Part shown: positions 52,688 through 62,396 of the stretch, piece after piece | Numbering within the stretch: the stretch's first letter is position 1 | Layout of the letters: every line of letters starts with the position of its first letter | NCBI RefSeq assembly: GCF_026107645.2 | Contig: NZ_JAPCHV010000008.1 | Coordinates: 62,001-126,000 of the forward strand | Direction of reading: 5' to 3' | Origin: Flavobacterium sp. MFBS3-15 | Lineage (GTDB): Bacteria > Bacteroidota > Bacteroidia > Flavobacteriales > Flavobacteriaceae | DNA length: 64,000 nt | The notes under the pieces: generated by a model | What the model saw: only the letters and a program-made list of their open reading frames with translations | Told to the model about the DNA's origin: nothing | Database searches by the model: none | Translations under genes and position numbers: made by a program

Positions 52688-52695
52688 TAATTTTG
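52688..52695 (+). promoter_or_regulatory. TAnnTTTG -7 element for the small helical protein
   Basis: TAATTTTG lies 28 bases before the ATG at 52724. Confidence 0.45.
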
Positions 52696-52723
52696 CAAAC
52701 TGAACCATAAAGTAAAAATAGAA

Positions 52724-52990
52724 ATGGCAAACGTTAGAAATTTAAAGAAGGATATCAATTTTGTAATGGGCGATATCATCGAGGCAGTATACCTTACCGA
52801 GCTTGCTAAAGGCGGAAAGCCGTCGGACAAATCGGAAGCGATTATTGATGAGGCCATTGTGGCATTTGACACGCTTATCAAAAAAGTGAACGCAAAGAAC
52901 GTTGAGAATAAAACAGCGCATTTTAAGCAAATCAACAAAGAACTGGAAGAAACTGCCGGTCAGCTTGTTGCGAAAATCAACGCGCTGTAA
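52724..52990 (+). CDS. small helical protein of unknown function
   Basis: 88 residues, acidic and Lys-rich, fully helical by composition (MANVRNLKKDINFVMGDIIE, IIDEAIVAFDTLIKKVNAKN, INKELEETAGQLVAKINAL). No signal peptide or Cys. It looks like a conserved small cytosolic flavobacterial protein, but I cannot name a family. The codon pattern and clear promoter support a real gene. tRNA-Thr follows 79 bases downstream under its own promoter. Confidence 0.75.
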   Translation: MANVRNLKKDINFVMGDIIEAVYLTELAKGGKPSDKSEAIIDEAIVAFDTLIKKVNAKNVENKTAHFKQINKELEETAGQLVAKINAL

Positions 52991-53023
52991 GCGAAAAAAA
53001 TCGATAAAAAGTACGGGTGAACG

Positions 53024-53054
53024 TTTGGAAATTTAAAATTCAGGCTTATATTTG
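53024..53054 (+). promoter_or_regulatory. textbook Bacteroidota promoter for tRNA-Thr
   Basis: TTTG (53024-53027), 19-base spacer, TATATTTG (53047-53054). Transcription would start near 53061, nine bases before the tRNA. The promoter is bracketed by the exact inverted repeat TACGGGTG (53012-53019) / CACCCGTA (53055-53062). Confidence 0.8.
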
Positions 53055-53069
53055 CACCCGTATTGAGAC

Positions 53070-53143
53070 GCCGGTGTAGCTCAGCTGGCTAGAGCAGCTG
53101 ATTTGTAATCAGCAGGTCGTGGGTTCGAGTCCCTCTATCGGCT
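53070..53143 (+). tRNA. tRNA-Thr (anticodon UGU)
   Basis: 74 bases with a cloverleaf: acceptor GCCGGTG / TATCGGC (two G-U pairs), D-arm with TAGCTCAG, anticodon stem GCTGA/TCAGC enclosing loop TTTGTAA (anticodon TGT at 53104-53106), T-loop in GTGGGTTCGAGTCCCT. CCA is not encoded. It reads ACA and wobble Thr codons. Confidence 0.97.
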
Positions 53144-53150
53144 CAATAAA

Positions 53151-53178
53151 AAAACCGCTTCAGAAATGAGGCGGTTTT
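53151..53178. terminator. bidirectional terminator after tRNA-Thr
   Basis: 11-bp stem AAAACCGCTTC / GAGGCGGTTTT (53151-53161 with 53168-53178, one G-U pair), loop AGAAAT, flanked by A- and T-runs. It serves the tRNA and the convergent gene ending at 53215. Confidence 0.9.
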
Positions 53179-53214
53179 TGTATTTTAATAATTCTGTATA
53201 TTATTTTCACATTC

Positions 53215-53577
53215 TTAAGGCTTTACCCTGAGGTACACATTCTCCGGACTTTTGCCGGGCTGTGCTTCATCAGGATTGTCAATAATGGTCAGCTTGTCGC
53301 CTTCCAGTTTGTATACATTCTTTTGGCTGTCCATTGGCTCACCCTGAAACGAAAGGTCGCAGGTAAGGTATTTTTTGCCATCTTCTTCCGTCTGCTTGTA
53401 TTTTATTTCGAGGCCCTCCATGGCATCCGGTTCCTCAGGGTCAATGAACATCATGGTGCCGTCAGCTTTAAATTCGACCATTTTGGTTTTGTCTTCTTCG
53501 CTGGCCCACTTTCCGGTAAGGCTTTGCGCAAATGTAAACGCAGGGAATAGTAGTAGCAGTAATAATAATTTTTTCAT
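53215..53577 (-). CDS. small exported lipocalin-like protein
   Basis: 120 residues with a signal peptide (MKKLLLLLLLFPAFTFAQ). The mature part opens with SLTGKWASEEDKTKMVEFKA, the GxW start of lipocalin-like domains, and continues with short beta strands (GTMMFIDPEEP, KKYLTCDLSFQG, VYKLEGDKLTIID). It resembles the pair at 20.3-21.3 kb in style but not closely. It is the last gene of a three-gene minus-strand cluster, 3 bases after the preceding gene. Confidence 0.72.
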   Translation of the reverse strand: MKKLLLLLLLFPAFTFAQSLTGKWASEEDKTKMVEFKADGTMMFIDPEEPDAMEGLEIKYKQTEEDGKKYLTCDLSFQGEPMDSQKNVYKLEGDKLTIIDNPDEAQPGKSPENVYLRVKP

Positions 53578-53580
53578 GGT

Positions 53581-54282
53581 TTATGGTTTTAATAGTTTTG
53601 GCTTGCTGCCGTCGTTTGGGTAATAAACTTCAATTTGGTCATTATATTCTATCCCTTCCCAAATATAGTGTTCTTTGTTGTATTTTTCGGTCAGGGATTT
53701 GTTGACAGAAAAATTTTCAAGTGAGTAGATTATAAAAGGGCTGTACGTGCCGATGTCCTCCTCAACAGTTAAAAATTGTGGGCTCCTGCGTACGATCATT
53801 TCGGCATGGCCGTCGTTGTCCAGGTCAGAAACACGTTGCAGTTCCTCCAGTTTGTTGTGGAAAATAATATCCATATTCCTCCCTTTCACTTTAAGGATAA
53901 AAACTTCCTCCCGTCCTGACCCGTACGGAAATCCGAAAAGGAATATATAAGACTGTATACCTTCCTTATGCACATAGGCGTTCTTCGAAAGGACGGCATT
54001 TTGTCCGGTTTCCGCAAGATAAAAGCCTATTTCATCCCACGCATTTTTTGCAAAAAAAGTCATCCGTCTGCCATTTACCGAAACATTCATTTTTGTAAAG
54101 AGACCCGGGTCGCCTTCAACAGGAGTTTGGTACAGGATAATGGTATCATTTACTGTGTCGGCATTCAGGTCGGTAATGATGGTCTCTACCGGGGTGTAGG
54201 TGGCATTTTGCCGTTGTTTGGTTTGTGCGTTGCTGCCAACGGAGAAGAGCAGGCAGCAAAAAGCCCCGATAAAAGAATGCAT
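53581..54282 (-). CDS. exported protein of unknown function, FG-GAP/XAC2610-like
   Basis: 233 residues from the Met at 54282, which opens a signal peptide (MHSFIGAFCCLLFSVGSNA); the frame continues to 54324 with a charged leader that would spoil it. The mature protein is beta-rich with calcium-loop-like segments: ITDLNADTVNDTIILY and VSDLDNDGHAEMIVRR, typical of FG-GAP/XAC2610-type exported proteins. Function unknown. It ends 3 bases before the small lipocalin-like gene, indicating an operon. Confidence 0.7.
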   Translation of the reverse strand: MHSFIGAFCCLLFSVGSNAQTKQRQNATYTPVETIITDLNADTVNDTIILYQTPVEGDPGLFTKMNVSVNGRRMTFFAKNAWDEIGFYLAETGQNAVLSKNAYVHKEGIQSYIFLFGFPYGSGREEVFILKVKGRNMDIIFHNKLEELQRVSDLDNDGHAEMIVRRSPQFLTVEEDIGTYSPFIIYSLENFSVNKSLTEKYNKEHYIWEGIEYNDQIEVYYPNDGSKPKLLKP

Positions 54283-54328
54283 CTCGTTGGGATTTGTTCT
54301 CTTATCGTGGCTTTTGTTTTTCATGGTG

Positions 54329-55060
54329 CTATTTTATTTCAGCTGTGGCGGCTTTTTTGCGCTCTTCCATTAGCTGGTTGAATTGTTTGCCGTACAAAGA
54401 CTTTGCCACTTTTGGTGTAATGCTCTTTTGCAGTGTGTCGAGGAATACCACGTTCATGTCGCCTATTTCATACACACCCAGGTATGGGGCAATTTCATAA
54501 TCCTTATGCTGTACGGCATAGTTAAGGGTATAAAAGTACCTCCTGTCCCTCAGTTTTTCCTGTTTTACAAGTACACTGTCCAGCTTCGCAACTTTGCCAT
54601 ACTTCGAGGCAATCATCCCGTCTTTCATAAGGTCTAGGTTATTGTCGGTAAAGCGGCTCTTTATCTTGAGGAAATCCTCATACAATTTCTGGTTTTTCGA
54701 TCCGGTTATCTTCGCCCTTTTAAAGAACTCCTCATTGTGGCTTTCAATGGTCATATTACCCGGTTCGGCAAAGAACGGCAGGCTGTTATCTACCGAGTTG
54801 GTTTGCCCCCTGTCTAAAAACAGGTACAGCATCTGAGGCGAATCGATTTTCAGGTGGCTTTCAAAACCTTTTTTTGCGTCGGTAATGATGATCGTATCCA
54901 TCGGTACCAATGAGGTATCTACTATTTTCTGTATGTATAGCTTACCCTGGCTCAACCCCTTGATGTGGCCTGTAATGTGGAGGTTGGCATCTCCGTGGTC
55001 TTCTTTATTGCATGCAATCAACAGTACTACAGCCGCGAGGGCAAGGGCAATTTTTTTCAT
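54329..55060 (-). CDS. DUF4369-domain lipoprotein
   Basis: 243 residues. Lipoprotein signal MKKIALALAAVVLLIAC with Cys17, then a DUF4369 beta domain (NLHITGHIKGLSQGKLYIQK, MLYLFLDRGQTN, FFAEPGNMTIES) followed by a helical part (about 120-240, rich in Lys). In Bacteroidota this domain is usually fused to a thioredoxin-like (TlpA/AhpC) domain; here no CxxC domain follows, so the protein is a stand-alone or shortened version. A signal in thiol or cell-envelope redox stress is therefore uncertain. Confidence 0.8.
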   Translation of the reverse strand: MKKIALALAAVVLLIACNKEDHGDANLHITGHIKGLSQGKLYIQKIVDTSLVPMDTIIITDAKKGFESHLKIDSPQMLYLFLDRGQTNSVDNSLPFFAEPGNMTIESHNEEFFKRAKITGSKNQKLYEDFLKIKSRFTDNNLDLMKDGMIASKYGKVAKLDSVLVKQEKLRDRRYFYTLNYAVQHKDYEIAPYLGVYEIGDMNVVFLDTLQKSITPKVAKSLYGKQFNQLMEERKKAATAEIK

Positions 55061-55191
55061 AAAAGGGTTAAAGCGTTAAATTTGGCGCAAAGTACTAAAA
55101 ATATGGATTAAGGGGAAATGTGTGGGAAGAAATATAAAAATCCCTGATATAAAGAGATTCCTCCTTCGTTTGAATTACGTTGAAACCTATA

Positions 55192-55647
55192 TTAAGGCTT
55201 TTTCTTCTCGATCTTCTCGTGCGCCTTGAGGTATTCCGGCAAGGCGGCAGAGCCATACCATTCATAGAGTTCACCTTCCAGCAGGCCGGCGGCAACGACA
55301 GGGTCTGATTTCAGCAGTGCCTGTGCCTCGGCAATGGTCTTTACGTTGAAAATGAACAGCCCTCGGTAATTCTTGTCGTTTTTACCCAATGGACCTGCAA
55401 CAGTAAGTTTGCCTTCACTGGCCAGCCGACCTATATTTTCCATATGCCCGCGGAACAATTCGTTCACTTTGGACTTGTCCTCAATTTTGGCAGTCCCTGT
55501 TTTCAGGATGCAGAATACGTACATTTTCATGCCGTAGTCATCACCGCCCAATGATTCGGCCAAAGCCTTGTCGTATTTTGGGTTATCGGTTTGAGCATAG
55601 GCGCTTAGGCCTATAAACACAAGGAAGCAGGATAGTATATTTTTCAT
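55192..55647 (-). CDS. exported YciI-like protein
   Basis: 151 residues from the Met at 55647, which gives a signal peptide (MKNILSCFLVFIGLSAYAQ). The mature protein has the YciI (YCII-related) ferredoxin-like fold signature: MYVFCILKTG, HMENIGRLASEGKLTVAGPL and FIFNVKTIAEAQALLKSDPV. YciI proteins are usually cytosolic; here the domain is exported. Catalytic role undefined. It lies 43 bases beyond the mutB stop on the same strand and may be read through from that operon. Confidence 0.85.
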   Translation of the reverse strand: MKNILSCFLVFIGLSAYAQTDNPKYDKALAESLGGDDYGMKMYVFCILKTGTAKIEDKSKVNELFRGHMENIGRLASEGKLTVAGPLGKNDKNYRGLFIFNVKTIAEAQALLKSDPVVAAGLLEGELYEWYGSAALPEYLKAHEKIEKKKP

Positions 55648-55689
55648 ATCGTATGGCAAAGTAGAAAATAAAAAATAATCAATAAGAAA

Positions 55690-57849
<2,160 letters not shown>

Positions 57850-57851
57850 GA

Positions 57852-59222
57852 CTAATTGTTTCCGGTTTTTTCGGCTTCCAGCCTTTCCTGCTCCATTTTT
57901 TCCGCCAGCCTTTTTTCGATGATAGGGATTATCAGCGTTTTCCTCGGGTTGGCTTTTACGAACGGGTACAACTCCAGGTCGCTGCTCATGCGATCGTTCT
58001 TGTTGGGGTATTTGTTGGTGCCCAGCAGCACTTCTTTGCCACTGTCAAAAAGCTCCTGCTCCCTTGCGGCGCTTTCGACTATCTTGCGTTGTATAGTGCC
58101 TTCTTTCAACTGTGTAAGGAAGCCGCCATTATCTTCAATATCCTTAAATAGCACCAGCGCTTTTTCGGCCAGTTGCTGGGTCAGTTCTTCAATGTAGTAG
58201 GCTCCATCGGCCGGATTGTCTACCTTATCAAAGTAGCTTTCATGCTTCAGGACCAGCAGCTGGTTGCGTGCTATGCGGTCGCCAAATTCATTATCCTTAT
58301 GGTACAATGCATCGTAGGCCAGGTTGGCAACAGCATCGGCCCCGCCCAATATGGCACTCATGCATTCTGTGGTAGTACGCAGCATGTTTACGTTGTAGTC
58401 GTACAGCGTTTTGTTGCGCTTGGTGGGAGTGGCGATAATGTGGCAGTCGTAGTTATGGTCATACTCCTTTGCGATTATTCCAAACAGAAGCCTGATCGCT
58501 CTTATCTTGGCGATCTCGAAGAAGTAATTTGAGCCGACAGCCACTTGTAGCGTAACCGGCTTTCCGACAGTTGCCACACGGTTAAAATATTCGTTGGCGT
58601 GTGCCAGGGTATAAGCGATCTGCTGTACGATGTTGGCGCCTGCATTCTGGTACGTTGTGCTGTCGACACCCAAAAAATGGATGTTGGTGCACGCTAAGGC
58701 AATAGTGTTAAGGGCTTCAATGTCTGTCTCCAGGTTGGTAAACCAGTTACCGTCCTTAGCGAGTTGGCCAATGGGGTCGAGCAACACAAAATAATTCGCG
58801 CCGTTAACAGCTGCAATTGCATCCAGCTTCTTTACGAAATCGATTGAAAGGAAACCCAAATTGAAGTACACCGAAACGTCTTTCGGAAGGCGTGCCAGTA
58901 GTTTTTCCACATTGGTATCTTCAGCAGGGATCGTAAAACGGATGCTTTCGGCACCGCGCTTTAGGGTGCTCAGAGCGCGCCCGGCTGATTTTTCCACATC
59001 CTGCACATAAATGTTCTGGCAAATGGTAAATGATGCCGCCTTGCCACCCGAAGCGATGGGCTCCTTAAACTCGTCCACGTGATAAAAAGGCTTTACCTTT
59101 ATACCCTCAGGGCTTTCCCATACCAGCGTATCGTTATAATCGGCGCCCTTAAGCTCATATTGTACCTGCTGTTTCCACTGCTTGGAGGAAACGGCGTCAA
59201 ATTCATTAAACAGGCTGCTCAT
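57852..59222 (-). CDS. mutA: methylmalonyl-CoA mutase, small subunit, short form
   Basis: Non-catalytic partner of MutB, 456 residues from the Met at 59222; the frame continues to 59291 but that part overlaps divIC. The N-terminal [20 protein letters not shown] and barrel segments ([40 protein letters not shown]) match the mutase fold. It ends after the linker [19 protein letters not shown] and has no C-terminal cobalamin-like domain, whereas MutA of other bacteria is about 620 residues with a degenerate one. It starts one base after divIC and ends 2 bases before mutB. Confidence 0.93.
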   Translation of the reverse strand: MSSLFNEFDAVSSKQWKQQVQYELKGADYNDTLVWESPEGIKVKPFYHVDEFKEPIASGGKAASFTICQNIYVQDVEKSAGRALSTLKRGAESIRFTIPAEDTNVEKLLARLPKDVSVYFNLGFLSIDFVKKLDAIAAVNGANYFVLLDPIGQLAKDGNWFTNLETDIEALNTIALACTNIHFLGVDSTTYQNAGANIVQQIAYTLAHANEYFNRVATVGKPVTLQVAVGSNYFFEIAKIRAIRLLFGIIAKEYDHNYDCHIIATPTKRNKTLYDYNVNMLRTTTECMSAILGGADAVANLAYDALYHKDNEFGDRIARNQLLVLKHESYFDKVDNPADGAYYIEELTQQLAEKALVLFKDIEDNGGFLTQLKEGTIQRKIVESAAREQELFDSGKEVLLGTNKYPNKNDRMSSDLELYPFVKANPRKTLIIPIIEKRLAEKMEQERLEAEKTGNN

Positions 59223-59223
59223 G

Positions 59224-59571
59224 CTAAAGTGATTTTGTGTTTTCGTCCTCAAGGGTGTCACCCTCGTATTCAATGATGTAAATATCTTCATTTTCCCGCT
59301 TCATGTAGTATTTCTCGCGGGCATATTTTTCGGTTTGGTCAGGATTGTTCAGCTGCTTTATGGCAGCGCTGTCCTTGCGTTTCTCATTAAGATAGTAGTC
59401 GCGGTTCTTCTCCAGCTCTTCAATTTTTTTGTCAAGAATACCTTTCTCAAAGTAGGAGTAATTGTCCAGGAACAGCATCCAAATCCCTACAAAAACAATA
59501 ACCAGCACGTAGCGGTTTCCTAAAAATTTCAGGAATGGCAGGCGGGTGGTTATTTTTTTGAAGAGTTTCAT
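59224..59571 (-). CDS. FtsB/DivIC-like cell-division protein
   Basis: 115 residues from the Met at 59571. One membrane helix (RYVLVIVFVGIWMLFLDN) followed by a coiled coil (KKIEELEKNRDYYLNEKRKD) and the septum-formation-initiator tail QTEKYAREKYYMKRENEDIYIIEYE, the hallmark of FtsB/DivIC proteins that link FtsL/FtsQ and activate septal wall synthesis. Upstream codons to 59598 lie in a repeat and are not needed. The stop is 1 base before the mutA start. Location next to udk and the mutase is usual for flavobacteria, from memory. Confidence 0.9.
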   Translation of the reverse strand: MKLFKKITTRLPFLKFLGNRYVLVIVFVGIWMLFLDNYSYFEKGILDKKIEELEKNRDYYLNEKRKDSAAIKQLNNPDQTEKYAREKYYMKRENEDIYIIEYEGDTLEDENTKSL

Positions 59572-59579
59572 AGAGCTAA

Positions 59580-60097
59580 GTTCCAAATAGCAAATCACAA
59601 ATTACAAATAAATTCCAATCTTTTAAATTCTAAAATTTCAAACTCCGGACCTGAAATTCAGGACGGTTTGATTGTGGCTTTTTCCAGTATTGCCGAAAAT
59701 ATTTTCTTTAATTCGGTGGATTCCTGTATCAATGCCATTATTTCACTTTCAAACTCCGGATTGCAAACCTTTAGCAAAGAAAGCCAATAATTAGATTCTT
59801 TTGCTTCCTTGCGGCAAATTTTTATCCTGTAATAAAAGTCCTTTTTACTCAGAGATTCGTTAGCTTCAATGTAATTCGCACCTACAGATCCCGATGAGCG
59901 TACCAATTGTTTTCCGTCTTCAATAGTCTGTATCGTCCTCGGCAACTTTTTCAGAAGCATTCGGCAATCCTTCGCAAAAAGAAAAGTTCTTTCTTCCAGG
60001 TTGTGTACTTTATGCTCCATGTTTGTTATTTAGGATTTGCTATTGGAACTATTTGCGATTTGTATTTTCCTAAAGTTTGTGATTTGTAATTTGGAAC
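59580..60097. repeat. inverted repeats flanking the S23-type gene
   Basis: Bases 59580-59601 (GTTCCAAATAGCAAATCACA...) and 60076-60097 match as inverted repeats at 20 of 22 positions. Adjoining bases on both sides are degenerate copies of the same AAATTCCAA/CAAATCACAAA units, including a second inverted copy near 60040-60070. They bracket the gene at 59658-60020. Confidence 0.7.
59658..60020 (-). CDS. S23-family four-helix-bundle protein
   Basis: 120 residues, all helical: LEERTFLFAKDCRMLLKKLP, the conserved QLVRSSGSVGANYIEANES and FYYRIKICRKEAKESNYWLSL are hallmarks of the 23S-rRNA-intervening-sequence (TIGR02436) family. Members form homopentamers; their function is unknown. In several bacteria they lie in rRNA intervening sequences, and in Bacteroidota they occur at many genomic sites. 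Here the gene sits between udk and divIC and is enclosed by inverted repeats, consistent with insertion into an operon. Confidence 0.93.
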   Translation of the reverse strand: MEHKVHNLEERTFLFAKDCRMLLKKLPRTIQTIEDGKQLVRSSGSVGANYIEANESLSKKDFYYRIKICRKEAKESNYWLSLLKVCNPEFESEIMALIQESTELKKIFSAILEKATIKPS

Positions 60098-60109
60098 TTG
60101 GAATTTAAA

Positions 60110-60718
60110 CTAAAGTATCCTTTGATTAATCACCGCCCTCACCACATCTATGGCGACATTATTATAACGGTCATTCGGGATAATGATATCGGCATGGGCC
60201 TTGGTAGGCTCAATGAACTGTTCATGCATCGGCTTTAGCGTGGTCTTGTAGCGGTTCAGTACCTCATCCATGTCGCGGCCCCTTTCGGCAATGTCGCGCC
60301 TCAGACGGCGTATGAGCCTTTCATCCGGGTCGGCGTGCACAAATATCTTGATGTCGAAAAGTTCCCTCAATTTAGGATCCGACAGTATAAGGATGCCTTC
60401 TACGATCATTACCTTGCGTGGGTGGGTCAGAATGGTATCGTCAGTTCGGTTATGTGTTACAAACGAGTACACCGGCTGCTCGATCACGTTACCGGCCTTT
60501 AGCTGCGTAAGGTGCTCGGTAAGCAATTCAAAGTCGATGGCACGCGGGTGGTCAAAGTTGATTTTTCCGCGTTCCTCATAGCTGAGGTGGGTAGTTTCGC
60601 GGTAGTAGTGGTCCTGGCTGATGATGCCCACTTCGGTAAGCGGCAGCTCGTTCATTATTTGGTGTACAACCGTAGTTTTCCCGCTTCCGGTACCCCCGGC
60701 AATTCCGATGATAAGCAT
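60110..60718 (-). CDS. udk: uridine kinase
   Basis: Phosphorylates uridine and cytidine to the monophosphates in pyrimidine salvage. 202 residues. P-loop GIAGGTGSGKTTVV (residues 6-19), the SQDHYYRETTHLSYEE substrate segment, FDHPRAIDFELL, and VIVEGILILSDPKLRELFDIKIFV. It is the first gene of the minus-strand operon that continues through the S23-type gene, divIC, mutA and mutB. The 164-base gap upstream holds degenerate TTCGTGTAATTTGTGG-type repeats (60785-60880) and no gene. Confidence 0.95.
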   Translation of the reverse strand: MLIIGIAGGTGSGKTTVVHQIMNELPLTEVGIISQDHYYRETTHLSYEERGKINFDHPRAIDFELLTEHLTQLKAGNVIEQPVYSFVTHNRTDDTILTHPRKVMIVEGILILSDPKLRELFDIKIFVHADPDERLIRRLRRDIAERGRDMDEVLNRYKTTLKPMHEQFIEPTKAHADIIIPNDRYNNVAIDVVRAVINQRIL

Positions 60719-60882
60719 TGTTGTGGTGTTTAATTTTTTGCAAAAGTAACAATTATCAATCGCAAAAGCACAGGATTTTTAGCCGCGAGTTACATGAATT
60801 CCACAAATTTGTCAATCTGCGCCTTCGGGTGTGACAACAAAGAGTTGGTGAAGTTCGTGTAATTCGTGTAATTTGTGGTAAT

Positions 60883-62118
60883 TTACTTATCCTTCATGTC
60901 CTTTACCATGCTGATGCAAAAATAGATTACGATGCCTGCCCCGGCCGCTATGCACACCCACATGATCCAGGGATTGTGGGTTGGCGATTTTTCTACAGGC
61001 TCTGCATTGATGGCTTTTGCATCGGAAAGTGTGGCAACAGGCAGGTTTTTAGGGAGCTTATCCTTAAAATTGATAAAATCATACAGGGCGGCACCCAGCT
61101 TTTCATTGCCTGTAACCATGGTATATGTTTCCCCGGCTTTCAGGTCGGCCACGATGCGTATAGGTGCCTGGTAAAATTTTACCGATGTGATGTCGAGGGG
61201 TGGGTTGTCCTGATTATCTATTTCTATAACGAATTCCTGCTCTTCAAAATGCAGGAAGTCGATGGCGTTTTTTGTGGATGAATCCAGTTCAAATTCTTCC
61301 AGCACGGACACATTCTTCCTTTTCTTTCGCTTAACGGTCTCCTCGCGGTTTACCAGAATGCGGGCACTGCGCTTATAGAATGACGGGGCCTTTATGTCAA
61401 AAACCATCCGGTTGATGAGAATCCGGTGTTCTTGTTTGACACTGATTCGTGTTTTCTTCCCGCCATCCATATTTTCAATTTTTACATAGGGTGCAATTTG
61501 CTCCATGGCAACAGGCGTAATGTTCTCAGTAAGCTGCCCGGCTTCGAGCAGGTTTACAGGAAGGGTCTTTTTATCATCAAAGTCGATGCGGATATACTTA
61601 TAATTGTGCAGCGGGAGGTACAGCGTTTTGTATATTTTTGTGTCAGCAGGGTTATGGAGGCCGTCTAAGATTTGATTGTTTACCAAACCGAAAAATTCTT
61701 TATTGTCATTGCTTCCGCTGATGCTGTACGTTTTTACTGCGTCAGTATTAGCGATGGCCAAAGTGAGTTCCTGCATCTTGCCGCCTGAAGTATTTTCAAT
61801 GGTAAAAGAGGATGACTTGCCGCGGAGACTGTTTTTTGCAATGATCGGGAATTTCCTGAAGCCCTGCTCGTTCACTGTAGTGGGACTATACTCCAAAAAA
61901 TAAGGCACTTCCTTATTTTTGCTGTCCAGTATGCGGATGATCTCCGGGTTTTCGTCAGCAAGGGTGCGGAACTGCGAGCCCACATAGATCACATGCGGGC
62001 CGCTCTCCTTTATGGGTGAAATCTTTGCTGATACGGTAAATTCCTGTGCAAAGGAGGAAAACCCTAATAACAGGAATAATTTTAACTTGATCGTGTGGCA
62101 GAAGTGTTTGGTGCGCAT
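60883..62118 (-). CDS. DUF3999-family protein
   Basis: 411 residues. N-terminal signal (LKLFLLLGFSSFAQEF), a large beta-rich external domain (about 25-380; SAKISPIKESGPHVIYVGSQ, FRKFPIIAKNS, YKYIRIDFDDKKTLPV) and one C-terminal membrane helix (PWIMWVCIAAGAGIVIYFCI) with a short basic tail. The pattern and place fit DUF3999, which in many bacteria is encoded beside the polytopic DUF2339 protein; here DUF2339 lies upstream on the same strand, separated only by a small membrane protein. A joint envelope role is likely; none is established. Confidence 0.82.
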   Translation of the reverse strand: MRTKHFCHTIKLKLFLLLGFSSFAQEFTVSAKISPIKESGPHVIYVGSQFRTLADENPEIIRILDSKNKEVPYFLEYSPTTVNEQGFRKFPIIAKNSLRGKSSSFTIENTSGGKMQELTLAIANTDAVKTYSISGSNDNKEFFGLVNNQILDGLHNPADTKIYKTLYLPLHNYKYIRIDFDDKKTLPVNLLEAGQLTENITPVAMEQIAPYVKIENMDGGKKTRISVKQEHRILINRMVFDIKAPSFYKRSARILVNREETVKRKKRKNVSVLEEFELDSSTKNAIDFLHFEEQEFVIEIDNQDNPPLDITSVKFYQAPIRIVADLKAGETYTMVTGNEKLGAALYDFINFKDKLPKNLPVATLSDAKAINAEPVEKSPTHNPWIMWVCIAAGAGIVIYFCISMVKDMKDK

Positions 62119-62123
62119 GGTAG

Positions 62124-62396
62124 TTAACTTTTACAGAAATGTCTTTTGGCTAAAAGAAAAAGCAGGACGATGAATGAGATGAATGCAGAAAATATCGACA
62201 GGAATATTGCAAAATACATCACTCCATACAGGGCCGTAGTCAAATGGGAAATGGCAGCACAGGATAACAGCACGGCCAGGCTGGCCAAAAATATTTTAAG
62301 CGTGAATGCAGTAGAGTAATCCAGGCTATCCACCATCATGGTTATACGTTTAATCAGTTTGCTTATCATCAGCTTCATTTTCAGGTTTGTCTTCAA
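62124..62396 (-). CDS. small membrane protein between DUF2339 and DUF3999
   Basis: 90 residues at most, with two hydrophobic helices (FTLKIFLASLAVLLSCAAIS and YGVMYFAIFLSIFSAFISFI). The first 19 codons overlap the end of the DUF2339 gene; an internal Met at 62339, just past that stop, would give a 71-residue protein and avoid the overlap. It ends 5 bases before the DUF3999 start, so it is part of the same operon. I know no family for it. Confidence 0.6.
   Translation of the reverse strand: MKTNLKMKLMISKLIKRITMMVDSLDYSTAFTLKIFLASLAVLLSCAAISHLTTALYGVMYFAIFLSIFSAFISFIVLLFLLAKRHFCKS

Noticed and set aside
60785..60880. Possible CRISPR-like or tandem array from TTCGTGTAATTTGTGG units
   Set aside because: The units are degenerate, few and unevenly spaced, with no unique spacers; they resemble common flavobacterial intergenic repeats.
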